DNA from: Desulfobacca_B sp046538075
GTDB lineage: Bacteria > Desulfobacterota > Desulfobaccia > Desulfobaccales > Desulfobaccaceae
Length of the DNA: 64,000 nt
Reading direction: 5' to 3'
NCBI GenBank assembly: GCA_046538075.1
Contig: JBKHJN010000001.1
Location: 102,270-166,269 of the forward strand
In this document: in pieces, positions 19,273 through 27,933 of the stretch
Numbering within the stretch: position 1 is the stretch's first letter
Layout: each line of letters begins with the position of its first letter
The notes under the pieces: model-generated
The model's database searches: none
Seen by the model: only the letters and a program-made list of their open reading frames with translations
What the model was told of the DNA's origin: nothing
Program-made: the position numbers and the translations under genes

Positions 19273-19333
19273 GAGAGACGATCGGTGAAACACCATGCCA
19301 GACAGGCGTCAGAAATTGTTGGTTTTGATGTAG

Positions 19334-19356
19334 GGGCTTGATTTATCAAGCCCTTT
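19334..19356. terminator. Bidirectional terminator between ABC permease and TSUP gene
   Basis: A perfect 9-bp stem (GGGCTTGAT / ATCAAGCCC) with a 2-nt loop is followed by TTT, in the 101-base gap between two convergent genes. It could serve both transcripts. Confidence 0.6.
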
Positions 19357-19373
19357 AGGGCTGCAGATAATCC

Positions 19374-20135
19374 TTACCAAAAGGACATCCGAATGGCCAG
19401 GATGACCAGGAGGGCAGCAAAGATTTTTTTAAAGGCGGGGCCAGAAACATAGGTCAATAACCGGGCTCCGATCTGCGCTCCCAGGATGCCGCCTATCCCC
19501 CAGGCCAGGCCGATGGAATAATTGACGTGGGCCAGTTTGCTGTGCGCGGTCAAGGCCGAGATCGAAATGATCAGGATGGCCAGAAAGGAAGTCCCCACTG
19601 CCTCCTGAACCGACAGGCCCAGGAAAATGGCCAGCGGCACCATCAGAAACCCGCCGCCCAGACCGGTAAAGCTGGCGGCTACCCCGACCCCCACTCCCAA
19701 CAGCAACATGGCCAGGGCCAGCAAATAGCGGCGGCCAGAAAACCTCGGAGCTTGGGAAGGCGCCTGGGCGGCATTGGATTTCTCCCCGGCAAATGCCATA
19801 CGCAGCGCCAGCAGCAGCAGAATCAGGGCAAATAATTTTTTAAAGGTGTCGGCGGCCACAAAGGGCAGCAGACGGGCTCCGATCTGCGCCCCCAGCAACC
19901 CCCCGGAGCCCAACAGCAGGCCCATCCGGGGGTTGACATGCTGCAGTCGCCGGTGGGCAATGACCGCAGATAAAGAAATGACCACAATGGCCATAAAGGA
20001 GGTGCCTACTGCTTCCGGGACGCCGAGGCCCCAGAAAATCCCCAGCGGCACCATCAAAAAACCGCCGCCCAGGCCGGTAAAGCTGGCCCCCAGGCCGACG
20101 GCGACGCCCACCAGGATCATCAATAAGATATAAAT
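19374..20135 (-). CDS. TSUP family (TauE/SafE) sulfite/organosulfonate exporter, internally duplicated
   Basis: Membrane protein of the TSUP family, implicated in export of sulfite, sulfoacetate or related anions. Two near-identical halves each carry GASFTGLGGGFLMVPL or AASFTGLGGGFLMVPL, EAVGTSF and LLGAQIGARLL or ILGAQIGARLL. The start is uncertain: the only well-spaced ribosome site (GGAGG) points to an ATT at 20135 (six-base gap), while TTG at 20123 and ATG at 20120 lie 18-21 bases away. The larger open frame to 20315 overlaps the upstream gene and is not believable. It is the last gene of the HdrA-type cluster, which suggests a sulfur anion linked to that electron-transfer system. Confidence 0.85.
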   Translation of the reverse strand: MYILLMILVGVAVGLGASFTGLGGGFLMVPLGIFWGLGVPEAVGTSFMAIVVISLSAVIAHRRLQHVNPRMGLLLGSGGLLGAQIGARLLPFVAADTFKKLFALILLLLALRMAFAGEKSNAAQAPSQAPRFSGRRYLLALAMLLLGVGVGVAASFTGLGGGFLMVPLAIFLGLSVQEAVGTSFLAILIISISALTAHSKLAHVNYSIGLAWGIGGILGAQIGARLLTYVSGPAFKKIFAALLVILAIRMSFW

Positions 20136-21778
20136 TATTGTCCTCCCGCCTGGTTGGCTTTTCCTGCCAAGGAGGCAAACATATCGAGCACCCGGGCGGC
20201 GACGCCGCTCCCCTGACAGACCGTAGTGGTGATATCTTGAGGGCCCTGGCAGGTGCCGGCCAGCAGAACGCCGGGCAGCGTGGATTCCAGGGGGTGCAGA
20301 ACCGGATGGCGGCACTGGTAAAACCCCAGTTGGTCCCGCCCCGGACCCGGGCTGACGAAGGGCAAATCTTCCTTAGGGGCTTCCAGCCCCACTGCTAAAA
20401 CTATCAGGTCTGTGGTTAGTTGGGCGCGGGCGCCGGTAAGCTGGTTTTCGTAGGAAATTACCGGCCGGCCTTGGTCATCCTCTTGGATGCGCCCCGGCAA
20501 GCCTTTGATAAAATTAACCCCTGCCTGCCGGGCCCGCTGGTAGAGTTCTTCAAAGCCTTTGCCCGAAGTGCGAATATCATTATAGAAGATGGTCACTGCG
20601 GCCTCGGGCAGATGTTCCAGGGCCAGCATTGCTTCCTTAATCGAGGCAGTACAGCAATAGCCCGAACAGTAGGGCAAGAAGCGGCGGTCCCGGGAACCGA
20701 CGCACTGGATAAAGGCGAGGCGCTGCACCGGCCGGCCGTCGGGAGTGACCAGGCCACCCTGGGTCGGGCCGGACGCACAGACAATGCGCTCGTATTCCAG
20801 ATTGGTGACCACCGTCGGGATGCGGCCATAGCCATATTCGCTCTTGATGGTGGGGTCGAAGGGACGGGCCCCGGTGGCTAGGATAATGGCTCCTACGGTG
20901 AGATGGCGGGGTTGGGGCTCTTCGTCCAGATTAATGGCCTGGCGCTCGCAAGCCTTGACGCACAACTGGCAGTCAATACAATATTCCTTGTCGATGGCCG
21001 CCCTAAGCGGCACGGCCTGAGCAAAACTGATCCGGATGCATTTGCTGGGCTTGAGATCCAGATCCCAGCGGCTGGGGACGATTATCGGACAGACCTCGGT
21101 GCAGGTCCCGCAGCCCACACATTTGGTCAGGTCCACATACCGAGGCTTCAGGGTCAGGTCCACTTCGAAACGCCCCGCCTGTCCAGAAATCCGGTCAACG
21201 TTGGTGTAGGTCAGCAATTCAATATTGGGATGGGCAGCCACTTCCACCAGCTTCGGCCCCAGGATGCAGATTGAGCAATCAAGGGTCGGAAATGTTTTGT
21301 CTAACTGAGCCATGATGCCGCCGATACTCAGCGCTGCATCGACCAGGTAAACCTTCAAACCCGCCTTGGCCAGATCTAAGGCGGCCTGACAGCCGCCGAC
21401 GCCGCCCCCCACAATCAGCACCTCCCGAGACAGAGGCGGGGCGGCTGCTTCAGGTGAGGGGGGGGCAGCCTGGGCCAGGGTCAGAGTCCCTACCGCCGTC
21501 TCCAGATCATTGCAGGCCAGAAGGTCGACCACAGTTAGCGATTTCTGGGCGGCCAGCTGCCGGAACAGCCCCGCCTGTCTTTCGGGGCCACAGGCGCCAA
21601 TAATCACCTTCCCGGTGGTCTTAGAGAGCTGATGGCGCAGCTGCATCAGGCCGTCGTAGGTGCAAAGCGGCGGCAGCAGTTGGACATCCAGGCCCGACCG
21701 CTCCAGCCACCGGATCAGGGCCTGACCATCCAGGGGTAAATCAGGGCAATGGCAAATTATAATTTTGTCTTTGGCCAT
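20135..21778 (-). CDS. HdrA-like FAD/4Fe-4S oxidoreductase (short form, QmoA-like)
   Basis: 547 aa. A small N-terminal domain (CHCPDLP and GACGPERQ) precedes an FAD-binding Rossmann motif (VLIVGGGVGGCQAALDLAKAG), then two 4Fe-4S ferredoxin motifs (CVGCGTCTEVCP and CIDCQLCVKACERQAIN), then the HdrA signature around FIQCVGSRDRRFLPYCSGYCC. Family members pass electrons between soluble carriers or quinone modules, as in heterodisulfide reductase HdrA and QmoA. Its start overlaps the stop of the longer HdrA-MvhD gene (TAATG), indicating translational coupling. No hdrB, hdrC or qmoC is adjacent, so the terminal partner is unknown. Confidence 0.88.
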   Translation of the reverse strand: MAKDKIIICHCPDLPLDGQALIRWLERSGLDVQLLPPLCTYDGLMQLRHQLSKTTGKVIIGACGPERQAGLFRQLAAQKSLTVVDLLACNDLETAVGTLTLAQAAPPSPEAAAPPLSREVLIVGGGVGGCQAALDLAKAGLKVYLVDAALSIGGIMAQLDKTFPTLDCSICILGPKLVEVAAHPNIELLTYTNVDRISGQAGRFEVDLTLKPRYVDLTKCVGCGTCTEVCPIIVPSRWDLDLKPSKCIRISFAQAVPLRAAIDKEYCIDCQLCVKACERQAINLDEEPQPRHLTVGAIILATGARPFDPTIKSEYGYGRIPTVVTNLEYERIVCASGPTQGGLVTPDGRPVQRLAFIQCVGSRDRRFLPYCSGYCCTASIKEAMLALEHLPEAAVTIFYNDIRTSGKGFEELYQRARQAGVNFIKGLPGRIQEDDQGRPVISYENQLTGARAQLTTDLIVLAVGLEAPKEDLPFVSPGPGRDQLGFYQCRHPVLHPLESTLPGVLLAGTCQGPQDITTTVCQGSGVAARVLDMFASLAGKANQAGGQ

Positions 21779-24132
21779 TAGTCTTTTGGGCTCAAGCTCT
21801 CGGCGCGGTTCTGTAATTCCGCAGCCATCTCCTGGATGATCTGTTGGAAATTGCGGCCTTCGGTGGCCGAAATCCAGGCCAAACGCAAGCGCTGGGGATC
21901 AATGCCTTTTTTGTCCAGTTTTTTCTTAAGTTTTTCCATCCGAACCTGGGCCCGCAGGTTTCCCGAAACATAATGGCAATCACCGGGGGGATGGCAGCCG
22001 GTCACCAGCACCCGGCCTGCCCCCTGCTTCAAGGCTCGAAGGATAAATTTGGGATGCACCCGGCCAGCGCACATGGTACGAATGATGCGGACCACCGGTG
22101 GATATTGCAAGCGCGACACCCCGGCAAAGTCGGCCCCGGCATAAGAGCACCAGTTACAGCAAAAAGCCAGGATCTTGTCCTCAGGATGATCCGCCAGGAA
22201 CTCGTCGATCTGCGCCATGATCATCTCATCGGTAAAGCCCCGGGCAATCACTGCCCCGGCCGGACAGGCCCCGGCGCAGACCCCGCAGCCTTTGCAGGCT
22301 GCTTCAACGATCTGGGCCTTCTGCCTTTTGCCTTCTCCGACCATCTTGATGGCATGAAAGGGACATTCATTATAACAGGTCTCGCAGCCGATGCATTTTT
22401 CCTGGTCCACTTCGCAGACAATGCCGTCCAGAGTAATAGTTTCGTGAGCAAACAATGACAGGATCTTGGCCGCCGCGCCGCTGGCCTGGGTGATGGACTC
22501 GGACAGGTCCTTGGGGCCCTGGCAGGCTCCGGCCAGAAAGATGCCGTCCAGCACACTTTCCAGAGGCCGCAGTTTGGGATGGGCTTCCAGAAAAAAGCCG
22601 TCATCGCTGATGGGCAGCTTGAGAACCTCCCGCAACGCCGCGCCGTCACCGGGCACCATGCCCACAGCCAGCACCGCCAGATCCACCCGGTCCTCACTGG
22701 CCCCCTGAAACAGCTCATTATCGCCGCGGATAATTACCCTACCTTCATTATCTGTCTGAACGTCCTTGACCTGGCCCCGGATAAACAGCAAACCCGCCTC
22801 CCGGGCTTCACTGTAAAGGGCTTCCCAATCTTTCTTGGTAGTCCGCAGATCCCGATAATAAAGGCGGATGTTGGCCTGCGGCAGACGGCTTTTTAACTCC
22901 AGGGCTTGGCGCAAGGCGGTCGGACAACAGACCCGGGAGCAATAGCGATGGCCCTCTTCTTCCCGGGAGCCGACGCAGAGGATAAAAGCAATCTGATGGG
23001 GCGGGGTTTGCCCGCCGGGCATGACCACCTGGCCTTGCGTCGGTCCCTCCGGGTCCAGCAAGCGTTCCAGGGTTACCGAGGTAACCACATTGGGAAGCGC
23101 GGCCCAGGATTCATAGCGGCTGCCTTCCGGATTAAAAGGATGAAAACCGGTAGCCACCACCATACTTCCGAACCGGAGGTGGTGTTCGACCCGCTTGGGC
23201 TTAAGATTGATGGCCTGCCGGGGACAGACAGGGACACAGAGCCCGCAACGGTTACAATGGTCCTGGTCCACCACGTATTGACCCGGAAAGGCCTGGGGGG
23301 CGGGCAGATAAATGGCCTTGCGTGCACATAACCCCTGCTGGCGTTCATCCGGCACTTCGACCGGACAGACCTCCACGCACTGGCCGCAGCGGTCACAGTC
23401 CTCGGACACCAGAGGCAGGGATTGCCGCGCGGTAACCTCAAAATCGCCGAAATGGCCACTGACCTCGGTGACCTCACTGTCGGTCAACACCTGGATGCCA
23501 GGATGAAGCATGACCGCCGCCATCATCGGATTGATCAGGCTGAGGGCGGTCTGTCCCTGCGGAAAAGTACGATAGAGGGAATTGGCCATGCCGCCCAAAA
23601 CTGGCTGCTTCTCCACCAGGGTCACCGGGAACCCGGCATTGGCAATATCCAGGGCGGCCCGCAGACCGGCAGGGCCGCCGCCGATCACCAGGGCCTGGCG
23701 GTAGAGCGGCACCACCCGGTCGGTGAGCGGCGAGGCCAACCGCACCTTGGCCAGCCCCATGCGGATCAGCTCCAGGGCCTTGGCTTCGGCCGCCTGGGGC
23801 TCCTGCATATGCACCCAGGTACAGTGTTCCCGGATGTTGACCATCTCCAACAGGTAGGGATTGACCCCGGCCTCAATCAGCAGCCGCCGAAAAGTTGGCT
23901 CATGGAGCTTGGGAGAACAGGCCGCGATTACCAGCCGATTCAGACCGAATTCCTGAATATCCTCCATGATCTCGCGCTGTCCGGCTTCGGAGCAGGTATA
24001 GAGATGATGCCGGCAGACCGTAACCTCAGGCAGCTCTTGAGCCCGGGCCACCAGAGCTTCGGGACTGATGACCCCGGCGATATTGAGGCCACAGTGGCAG
24101 ATGTAGAGGCCGATGCGAACTTCTTCGTCCAT
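21778..24132 (-). CDS. HdrA-MvhD fusion protein (QmoB-like)
   Basis: 784 aa with HdrA and MvhD parts. The N-terminus has the HdrA start (GLYICHCGLNIAG) and IAACSPKLHEPTFRR; FAD binding at ALVIGGGPAGLRAALDIANAG; then four 4Fe-4S motifs (CDRCGQCVEVCP, CNRCGLCVPVCPRQA, CIGCETCYNECPFHA and CKGCGVCAGACPAGA). The last 130 residues are an MvhD domain with AFCCNWCSYAGAD, MCAGRV and GCHPPGDCHY. Such fusions occur in QmoB and in HdrA-MvhD proteins of sulfate reducers, where MvhD links Hdr to a hydrogenase or formate dehydrogenase. It overlaps the next gene by one base. An electron-bifurcating role is inferred, not shown. Confidence 0.9.
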   Translation of the reverse strand: MDEEVRIGLYICHCGLNIAGVISPEALVARAQELPEVTVCRHHLYTCSEAGQREIMEDIQEFGLNRLVIAACSPKLHEPTFRRLLIEAGVNPYLLEMVNIREHCTWVHMQEPQAAEAKALELIRMGLAKVRLASPLTDRVVPLYRQALVIGGGPAGLRAALDIANAGFPVTLVEKQPVLGGMANSLYRTFPQGQTALSLINPMMAAVMLHPGIQVLTDSEVTEVSGHFGDFEVTARQSLPLVSEDCDRCGQCVEVCPVEVPDERQQGLCARKAIYLPAPQAFPGQYVVDQDHCNRCGLCVPVCPRQAINLKPKRVEHHLRFGSMVVATGFHPFNPEGSRYESWAALPNVVTSVTLERLLDPEGPTQGQVVMPGGQTPPHQIAFILCVGSREEEGHRYCSRVCCPTALRQALELKSRLPQANIRLYYRDLRTTKKDWEALYSEAREAGLLFIRGQVKDVQTDNEGRVIIRGDNELFQGASEDRVDLAVLAVGMVPGDGAALREVLKLPISDDGFFLEAHPKLRPLESVLDGIFLAGACQGPKDLSESITQASGAAAKILSLFAHETITLDGIVCEVDQEKCIGCETCYNECPFHAIKMVGEGKRQKAQIVEAACKGCGVCAGACPAGAVIARGFTDEMIMAQIDEFLADHPEDKILAFCCNWCSYAGADFAGVSRLQYPPVVRIIRTMCAGRVHPKFILRALKQGAGRVLVTGCHPPGDCHYVSGNLRAQVRMEKLKKKLDKKGIDPQRLRLAWISATEGRNFQQIIQEMAAELQNRAESLSPKD

Positions 24133-24143
24133 GTATTCTAAAT

Positions 24144-24172
24144 GTTAGGGGCGGGGTGGCCCCGCCCCTAAC
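24144..24172 (-). other. Perfect 13-bp GC hairpin between polyferredoxin and HdrA-MvhD genes
   Basis: GTTAGGGGCGGGG pairs exactly with CCCCGCCCCTAAC across a 3-base loop. The polyferredoxin stop codon TAG lies inside one arm, and the stem ends 11 bases before the HdrA-MvhD ATG. There is no U-tract. It may be an intercistronic processing or stability element, or an inserted REP-like repeat. Confidence 0.6.
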
Positions 24173-25010
24173 TTCTGATTAGTTTGGCCACGGCCTGCTC
24201 CCAGGCCTGGGAATACTCTCCGGGTTCGGCGACCACTTCTTCCCGGATCAGAGTGATGGCATCCTGGTCGCAAATATTGAGGCAGACGCCACAGTAAGCA
24301 CAATCTTCAAACTGCAGAAAAACCCGCTCCCCTTCCCGGATAATGGCCTTGGTGGGACACAGGTGGATACATTTATTACAGTCTAACGGACATTTGCTAT
24401 CGTCAATGATCAGCTGCCCTAAAAACTGCGGATTAACCTCAATTGCATCATACTCGCAGGCTTGCAAGCATTGGGTGCACCGCAGGCAAAGCTCGGGCTG
24501 GGGGATGACATTTTCCCCTTCCTGATCCCAGATTATCGCCTGCCGCTCGCAGGTCTCGACACAGACCTGACAATGTTTGGGACAGTCTGTCTGAGTATTA
24601 GGCACCAACTTAAGCTCGCGGCGGCACCAGCGCCAGTCGGTGTCCGGATTGAGCGGACAGGGCAGCGGACATTTGCCGGGGTCAATATTGATCTTGGGCA
24701 AAAAAGGCGCCAGCCCCTGCTGGTCGGCAAAAAGGGTTTTGGGTTGGCGGTTATAACTCAGGCTGATGGCCGCCACCGGGCAGAAATGGGAACAGATCTC
24801 ACATAATACACAGAGTCGAGGATCAATGGTGATGTCCAGGTCCTCCTCGCCGGGGATGATCCTGACTGCCTCCCGGGGACAGACCAGGGAACAGATATCG
24901 CATTTCAGGCAAAGCTGTTTGTCCAGCTTTAGGGTCACCTGGTCAACGTACATGTTCAGACAAAGTTCCAGGGAACTCTCGGTCTCTTGCTTGGCGACTC
25001 TGGCTTTCAT
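24168..25010 (-). CDS. Polyferredoxin-type multi-4Fe-4S protein
   Basis: 280 aa from the ATG at 25010 (GAGGAAA about 10-15 bases upstream; the longer frame adds a hydrophobic leader without support). About six Cys clusters of the ferredoxin type can be read: CLKCDICSLVCPREAV, CVLCEICSHFCP, CPKHCQVCVETCERQA, CLRCTQCLQACEYDA, CPLDCNKCIHLCPTKA and CAYCGVCLNICDQDA. It is the first gene of the HdrA cluster and probably funnels electrons into it. A perfect hairpin separates it from the HdrA-MvhD gene. Confidence 0.88.
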   Translation of the reverse strand: MKARVAKQETESSLELCLNMYVDQVTLKLDKQLCLKCDICSLVCPREAVRIIPGEEDLDITIDPRLCVLCEICSHFCPVAAISLSYNRQPKTLFADQQGLAPFLPKINIDPGKCPLPCPLNPDTDWRWCRRELKLVPNTQTDCPKHCQVCVETCERQAIIWDQEGENVIPQPELCLRCTQCLQACEYDAIEVNPQFLGQLIIDDSKCPLDCNKCIHLCPTKAIIREGERVFLQFEDCAYCGVCLNICDQDAITLIREEVVAEPGEYSQAWEQAVAKLIRS

Positions 25011-25288
25011 TCCTGTCTTTCCTCGTAAAAGAAAAAATAAATATAACACCAAAATCCCCGGAGCACAAGGAATAAATTACTTATATCTAATCATTTCCAT
25101 AGATTAGGTTGAGATCGAAGGTTCGCCGGGGACCCCCGGGGAAGGGAGGCGTTGGCAATTTCATAAGAAATAAAATCTAAATATTTTATTTTACTTAACC
25201 TCTGTAAAGTTAGCCATCCAAAAAGCCGGGCCCGGCCATGCCCTTCCCTATTTTGGGCGAAAAGCATGGATTAATCATTAAAGTTGTT
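25011..25288. other. Divergent intergenic region polyferredoxin / hisD
   Basis: The full gap to hisD is 366 bases. Apart from the hisD promoter (separate entry) it contains two GC-rich self-complementary stretches, around 25127-25145 (GGGGACCCCCGGGG) and 25226-25240 (CCGGGCCCGG). I see no small gene. The polyferredoxin promoter must lie in the AT-rich part near 25060-25100, but no clear -35/-10 pair was found. Confidence 0.4.
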
Positions 25289-25317
25289 TGTGCCGGAATA
25301 TACAATTTGCTATAATG
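25289..25317 (+). promoter_or_regulatory. Sigma-70-type promoter for hisD
   Basis: TTGTGC and TATAAT are separated by 17 bases. The start would be near 25324, giving a leader of about 53 nt before the hisD ATG. Confidence 0.6.
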
Positions 25318-25376
25318 GTCTAAACCTATGCAGATTAAATTTGATTTATCTGGCGGATGATCGAGGACCATCAGGT

Positions 25377-26678
25377 ATGGTTAAATTAATTGTCGAAAAA
25401 CTGCGTGAGCTCAGTCCCGAACGCCTTCAGGCAATCCTGACCCGGTCCAGAGGGGATATCTCTCAGGTATTGGAAGATGTCAAAAAGATCCTGGAGGCGG
25501 TCCACCAGCGCGGGAATGACGAACTATTAGAGATTTATGGCGATTACAGTCATGATCTGAGACCGGACGACCTGGTGGTTGGTCCTGAGGAGATGGAGGC
25601 GGCGCTCGATTCTTTGGATCCTAAAATAATCCAGGCCTTAGAACTTGCCGCGGCCAATATCGAGAAATTTCACCAGGCCCAGGTAGAGAGGGAAATGTGG
25701 TCCATTGAGGTCCGGCCGGGCATATTGGCCGGACGCCTCTATCGTCCCCTGGAGCGGGTAGGCTGCTACATTCCCGGCGGACTGGCCAAATACCCCTCCA
25801 CGGTGCTGATGACCATTATTCCGGCCCGGGTGGCGGGGGTGCAGGAAATCATCGCCTGTACCCCGCCCGATCAGGGAATGATCATCCAGTCGGCCACCCT
25901 GGCTGCGGCCCATCTGGCCGGGGCCCAGAAAATCTTTAAAATCGGTGGTCCGTGGGCCATTGCCGCCATGGCCTATGGCACCGCGCTGGTCCCCAAAACC
26001 GACAAGATCGTTGGTCCCGGTAACAAATATGTCACCGCTGCCAAGCTGCTGGTATTCGGAGAGGTGGCCATTGATTCCCCGGCCGGGCCCAGTGAAGCTT
26101 TGATCTTGGCTGATGACACCGCTGAAGCCCGTTATGTAGTGGCCGATTTTTTGTCACAGGCCGAACACGATCCTGAGGCGGCCGCGGTTTTGGTCACCAC
26201 TTCCGAGGAGCTGGCTTATAAAGTGGTAGAAGCCATTACGGCAGAGTTGCCGCATCTGCCGCGCCAAGAGATTTTACAGGCCGCCATTGAATCCCATTCC
26301 GCGGTGCTGGTGGCCCATGACCTGGGCGAAGCTTTGGAGTTTGTCAACCTTTACGCCCCGGAGCACCTGCAGATTCTTACCCGGGAGCCCTTTGAAGTGT
26401 TGCCCCGGATCCGCCACGCCGGCTCCATTTTCTTGGGTCCTTATGCCCCCGTCCCGGCCGGGGATTATGCTTCCGGCACCAACCATGTGCTTCCCACCGG
26501 GCAGTGTGCCCGCATGTTCTCCGGTCTGTCGGTGGATGATTTTATCAAGAAACCCACTTTTCAACATCTTTCCTTCGAGGGTTTGCAGTCCATCAAGGAG
26601 GCGGTGATCATCCTGGCCGAAGCCGAAGGCCTGCCCCTCCATGCCCGCACCATTGCTGAACGGTTCCGGTATGTCTGA
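25377..26678 (+). CDS. hisD: Histidinol dehydrogenase
   Basis: Zinc enzyme performing the last two oxidations of histidine synthesis (histidinol to histidine). The signature from VGPGNKYVTAAKLLVFG through IDSPAGPSEALILAD, the metal and catalytic residues in SQAEHDP, and NLYAPEHLQ and SGTNHVLPT are all present. I use the ATG at 25377 (MVKLIVEKL), which has GAGGA upstream and lies after a good promoter; the open frame from 25284 overlaps that promoter and adds an unconserved leader. No other his gene is near, so it is an isolated pathway gene. Confidence 0.95.
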   Translation: MVKLIVEKLRELSPERLQAILTRSRGDISQVLEDVKKILEAVHQRGNDELLEIYGDYSHDLRPDDLVVGPEEMEAALDSLDPKIIQALELAAANIEKFHQAQVEREMWSIEVRPGILAGRLYRPLERVGCYIPGGLAKYPSTVLMTIIPARVAGVQEIIACTPPDQGMIIQSATLAAAHLAGAQKIFKIGGPWAIAAMAYGTALVPKTDKIVGPGNKYVTAAKLLVFGEVAIDSPAGPSEALILADDTAEARYVVADFLSQAEHDPEAAAVLVTTSEELAYKVVEAITAELPHLPRQEILQAAIESHSAVLVAHDLGEALEFVNLYAPEHLQILTREPFEVLPRIRHAGSIFLGPYAPVPAGDYASGTNHVLPTGQCARMFSGLSVDDFIKKPTFQHLSFEGLQSIKEAVIILAEAEGLPLHARTIAERFRYV

Positions 26679-26787
26679 AATTGCCACCTGCCTTGCCGGC
26701 AGACGGATAATTACCCAGAGCTTGTAAATGAACTAATGTTGACATATAATTAAATTAATAAAATTTTTATAATTTAAGTTTATGGCG

Positions 26788-26804
26788 ACCATGATGCTCA
26801 TGGT
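26788..26804. promoter_or_regulatory. Palindrome upstream of folE2
   Basis: ACCATGA-TGC-TCATGGT is a perfect 7-bp inverted repeat about 75 bases before the folE2 start, downstream of an AT-rich stretch with a TTGACA box. It could be an operator; no regulator can be named. Confidence 0.3.
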
Positions 26805-26877
26805 TAAATCGTGGTTAGAGATAGCATGAATCTAATATTCCTGCCTATCTGGATAAACTCTCTGGGAGGGAGGGACA

Positions 26878-27702
26878 GTGCAAAAAGGCAAGGCAGTCCC
26901 TGCCATTGATCTGGCCGAGATTGAGGATGTCCAAAGTCGGCCGGATCACCGCATGATTGACATCGACAAGGTAGGGGTGAAAAACATTTCCTACCCGATC
27001 GTGGTGCTCGATAAATACAATGGGACTCAGAACACCGTGGCGCGCATCAATGTTTATGTCAACCTGCCCTATCGTCATAAGGGCACCCATATGAGCCGTT
27101 TTATCGAAATTTTGAGTGAGTGTCGCCGCAACATCAGTATCAAGAACATTTCTAGCATCCTGGAAGAGACCCGGCGGCGTCTCCATGCCCAATCCGCTCA
27201 TCTGGAACTGACGTTCCCCTACTTCATTGAGAAAGAGGCACCAGTAACCGGCTCCCGCGGTCTCATGGAGTATATCTGCAGCATCAAGGGGTCATTGAAT
27301 TCGAAGGGCCATATTGACCTGCTGGTCGGAGTTAAGGTGCCGATTACCACTCTCTGTCCCTGTTCCAAAGAGATCAGCCGGGTGGGGGCGCACAACCAGC
27401 GGGGCGAGGTCCGGGTTCAGGTGCGGTTTAAAAAGTTTTTCTGGATCGAGGATCTTATCCGTCTGATCGAAGAATCAGCCTCGTGCGAAGTTTATGCTTT
27501 ACTAAAACGTCCCGACGAAAAGTTTGTTACTGAACATGCCTATGCCAATCCCCGGTTTGTGGAGGATGTAGTCCGGGAAATCGCCCAAAAGCTCGATAAG
27601 ATGGACAATTTCACCTGGTACTCGGTGGACTCGGAAAACTTTGAATCTATCCACAACCACTCCGCCTACGCCTACATCGAATCCCATAAAAAACCGGCAT
27701 AA
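26878..27702 (+). CDS. folE2: GTP cyclohydrolase FolE2 (type IB)
   Basis: Converts GTP to dihydroneopterin triphosphate, the entry to folate (and 7-deazaguanine) synthesis, with relaxed metal use compared with zinc-dependent FolE. Family motifs include VQSRPDHRMIDIDKVGVKN, the active-site Cys region TTLCPCSKEIS with GAHNQRGEV, and the C-terminal NHSAYAYIES. 274 aa is typical. The start is a GTG preceded by GGAGGG at proper spacing. It may supply the folate pathway that also uses folC. Confidence 0.94.
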   Translation: MQKGKAVPAIDLAEIEDVQSRPDHRMIDIDKVGVKNISYPIVVLDKYNGTQNTVARINVYVNLPYRHKGTHMSRFIEILSECRRNISIKNISSILEETRRRLHAQSAHLELTFPYFIEKEAPVTGSRGLMEYICSIKGSLNSKGHIDLLVGVKVPITTLCPCSKEISRVGAHNQRGEVRVQVRFKKFFWIEDLIRLIEESASCEVYALLKRPDEKFVTEHAYANPRFVEDVVREIAQKLDKMDNFTWYSVDSENFESIHNHSAYAYIESHKKPA

Positions 27703-27728
27703 TTACCGGCATGCTTTTGCCGGTAATT
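27701..27728 (+). other. Perfect 11-bp hairpin after folE2
   Basis: AATTACCGGCA and TGCCGGTAATT pair perfectly across a 6-base loop, starting within the folE2 stop codon. No U-tract follows, so it may be a 3'-end stabiliser rather than a simple terminator. Confidence 0.5.
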
Positions 27729-27933
27729 GGGGGCGCGAAGATCAGGCGATAATTCCAGCTGCAGCACTGGCCAGCTTTGATCAGGGAATCAAAAAATTTC
27801 CCTTTCCAGTCTGTTTCAGCTCGGCACGCTATTTATCCACTCGCCAACAACAGATTTACCCGATACCGGGTGTCAGATAAAGATTTTCGGAGAGAAATTA
27901 TTTGTAGGAAAATAACTAGCGGTCAACCACCGA

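Noticed and set aside
19334..19353. Fnr-type binding site (TTGAT..ATCAA)
   Set aside because: The two halves are only two bases apart instead of four and lie between convergent genes, so it is better read as a terminator stem.
23422..24141. 239-aa plus-strand ORF inside the HdrA-MvhD gene
   Set aside because: It is a shadow of the iron-sulfur protein coding frame.
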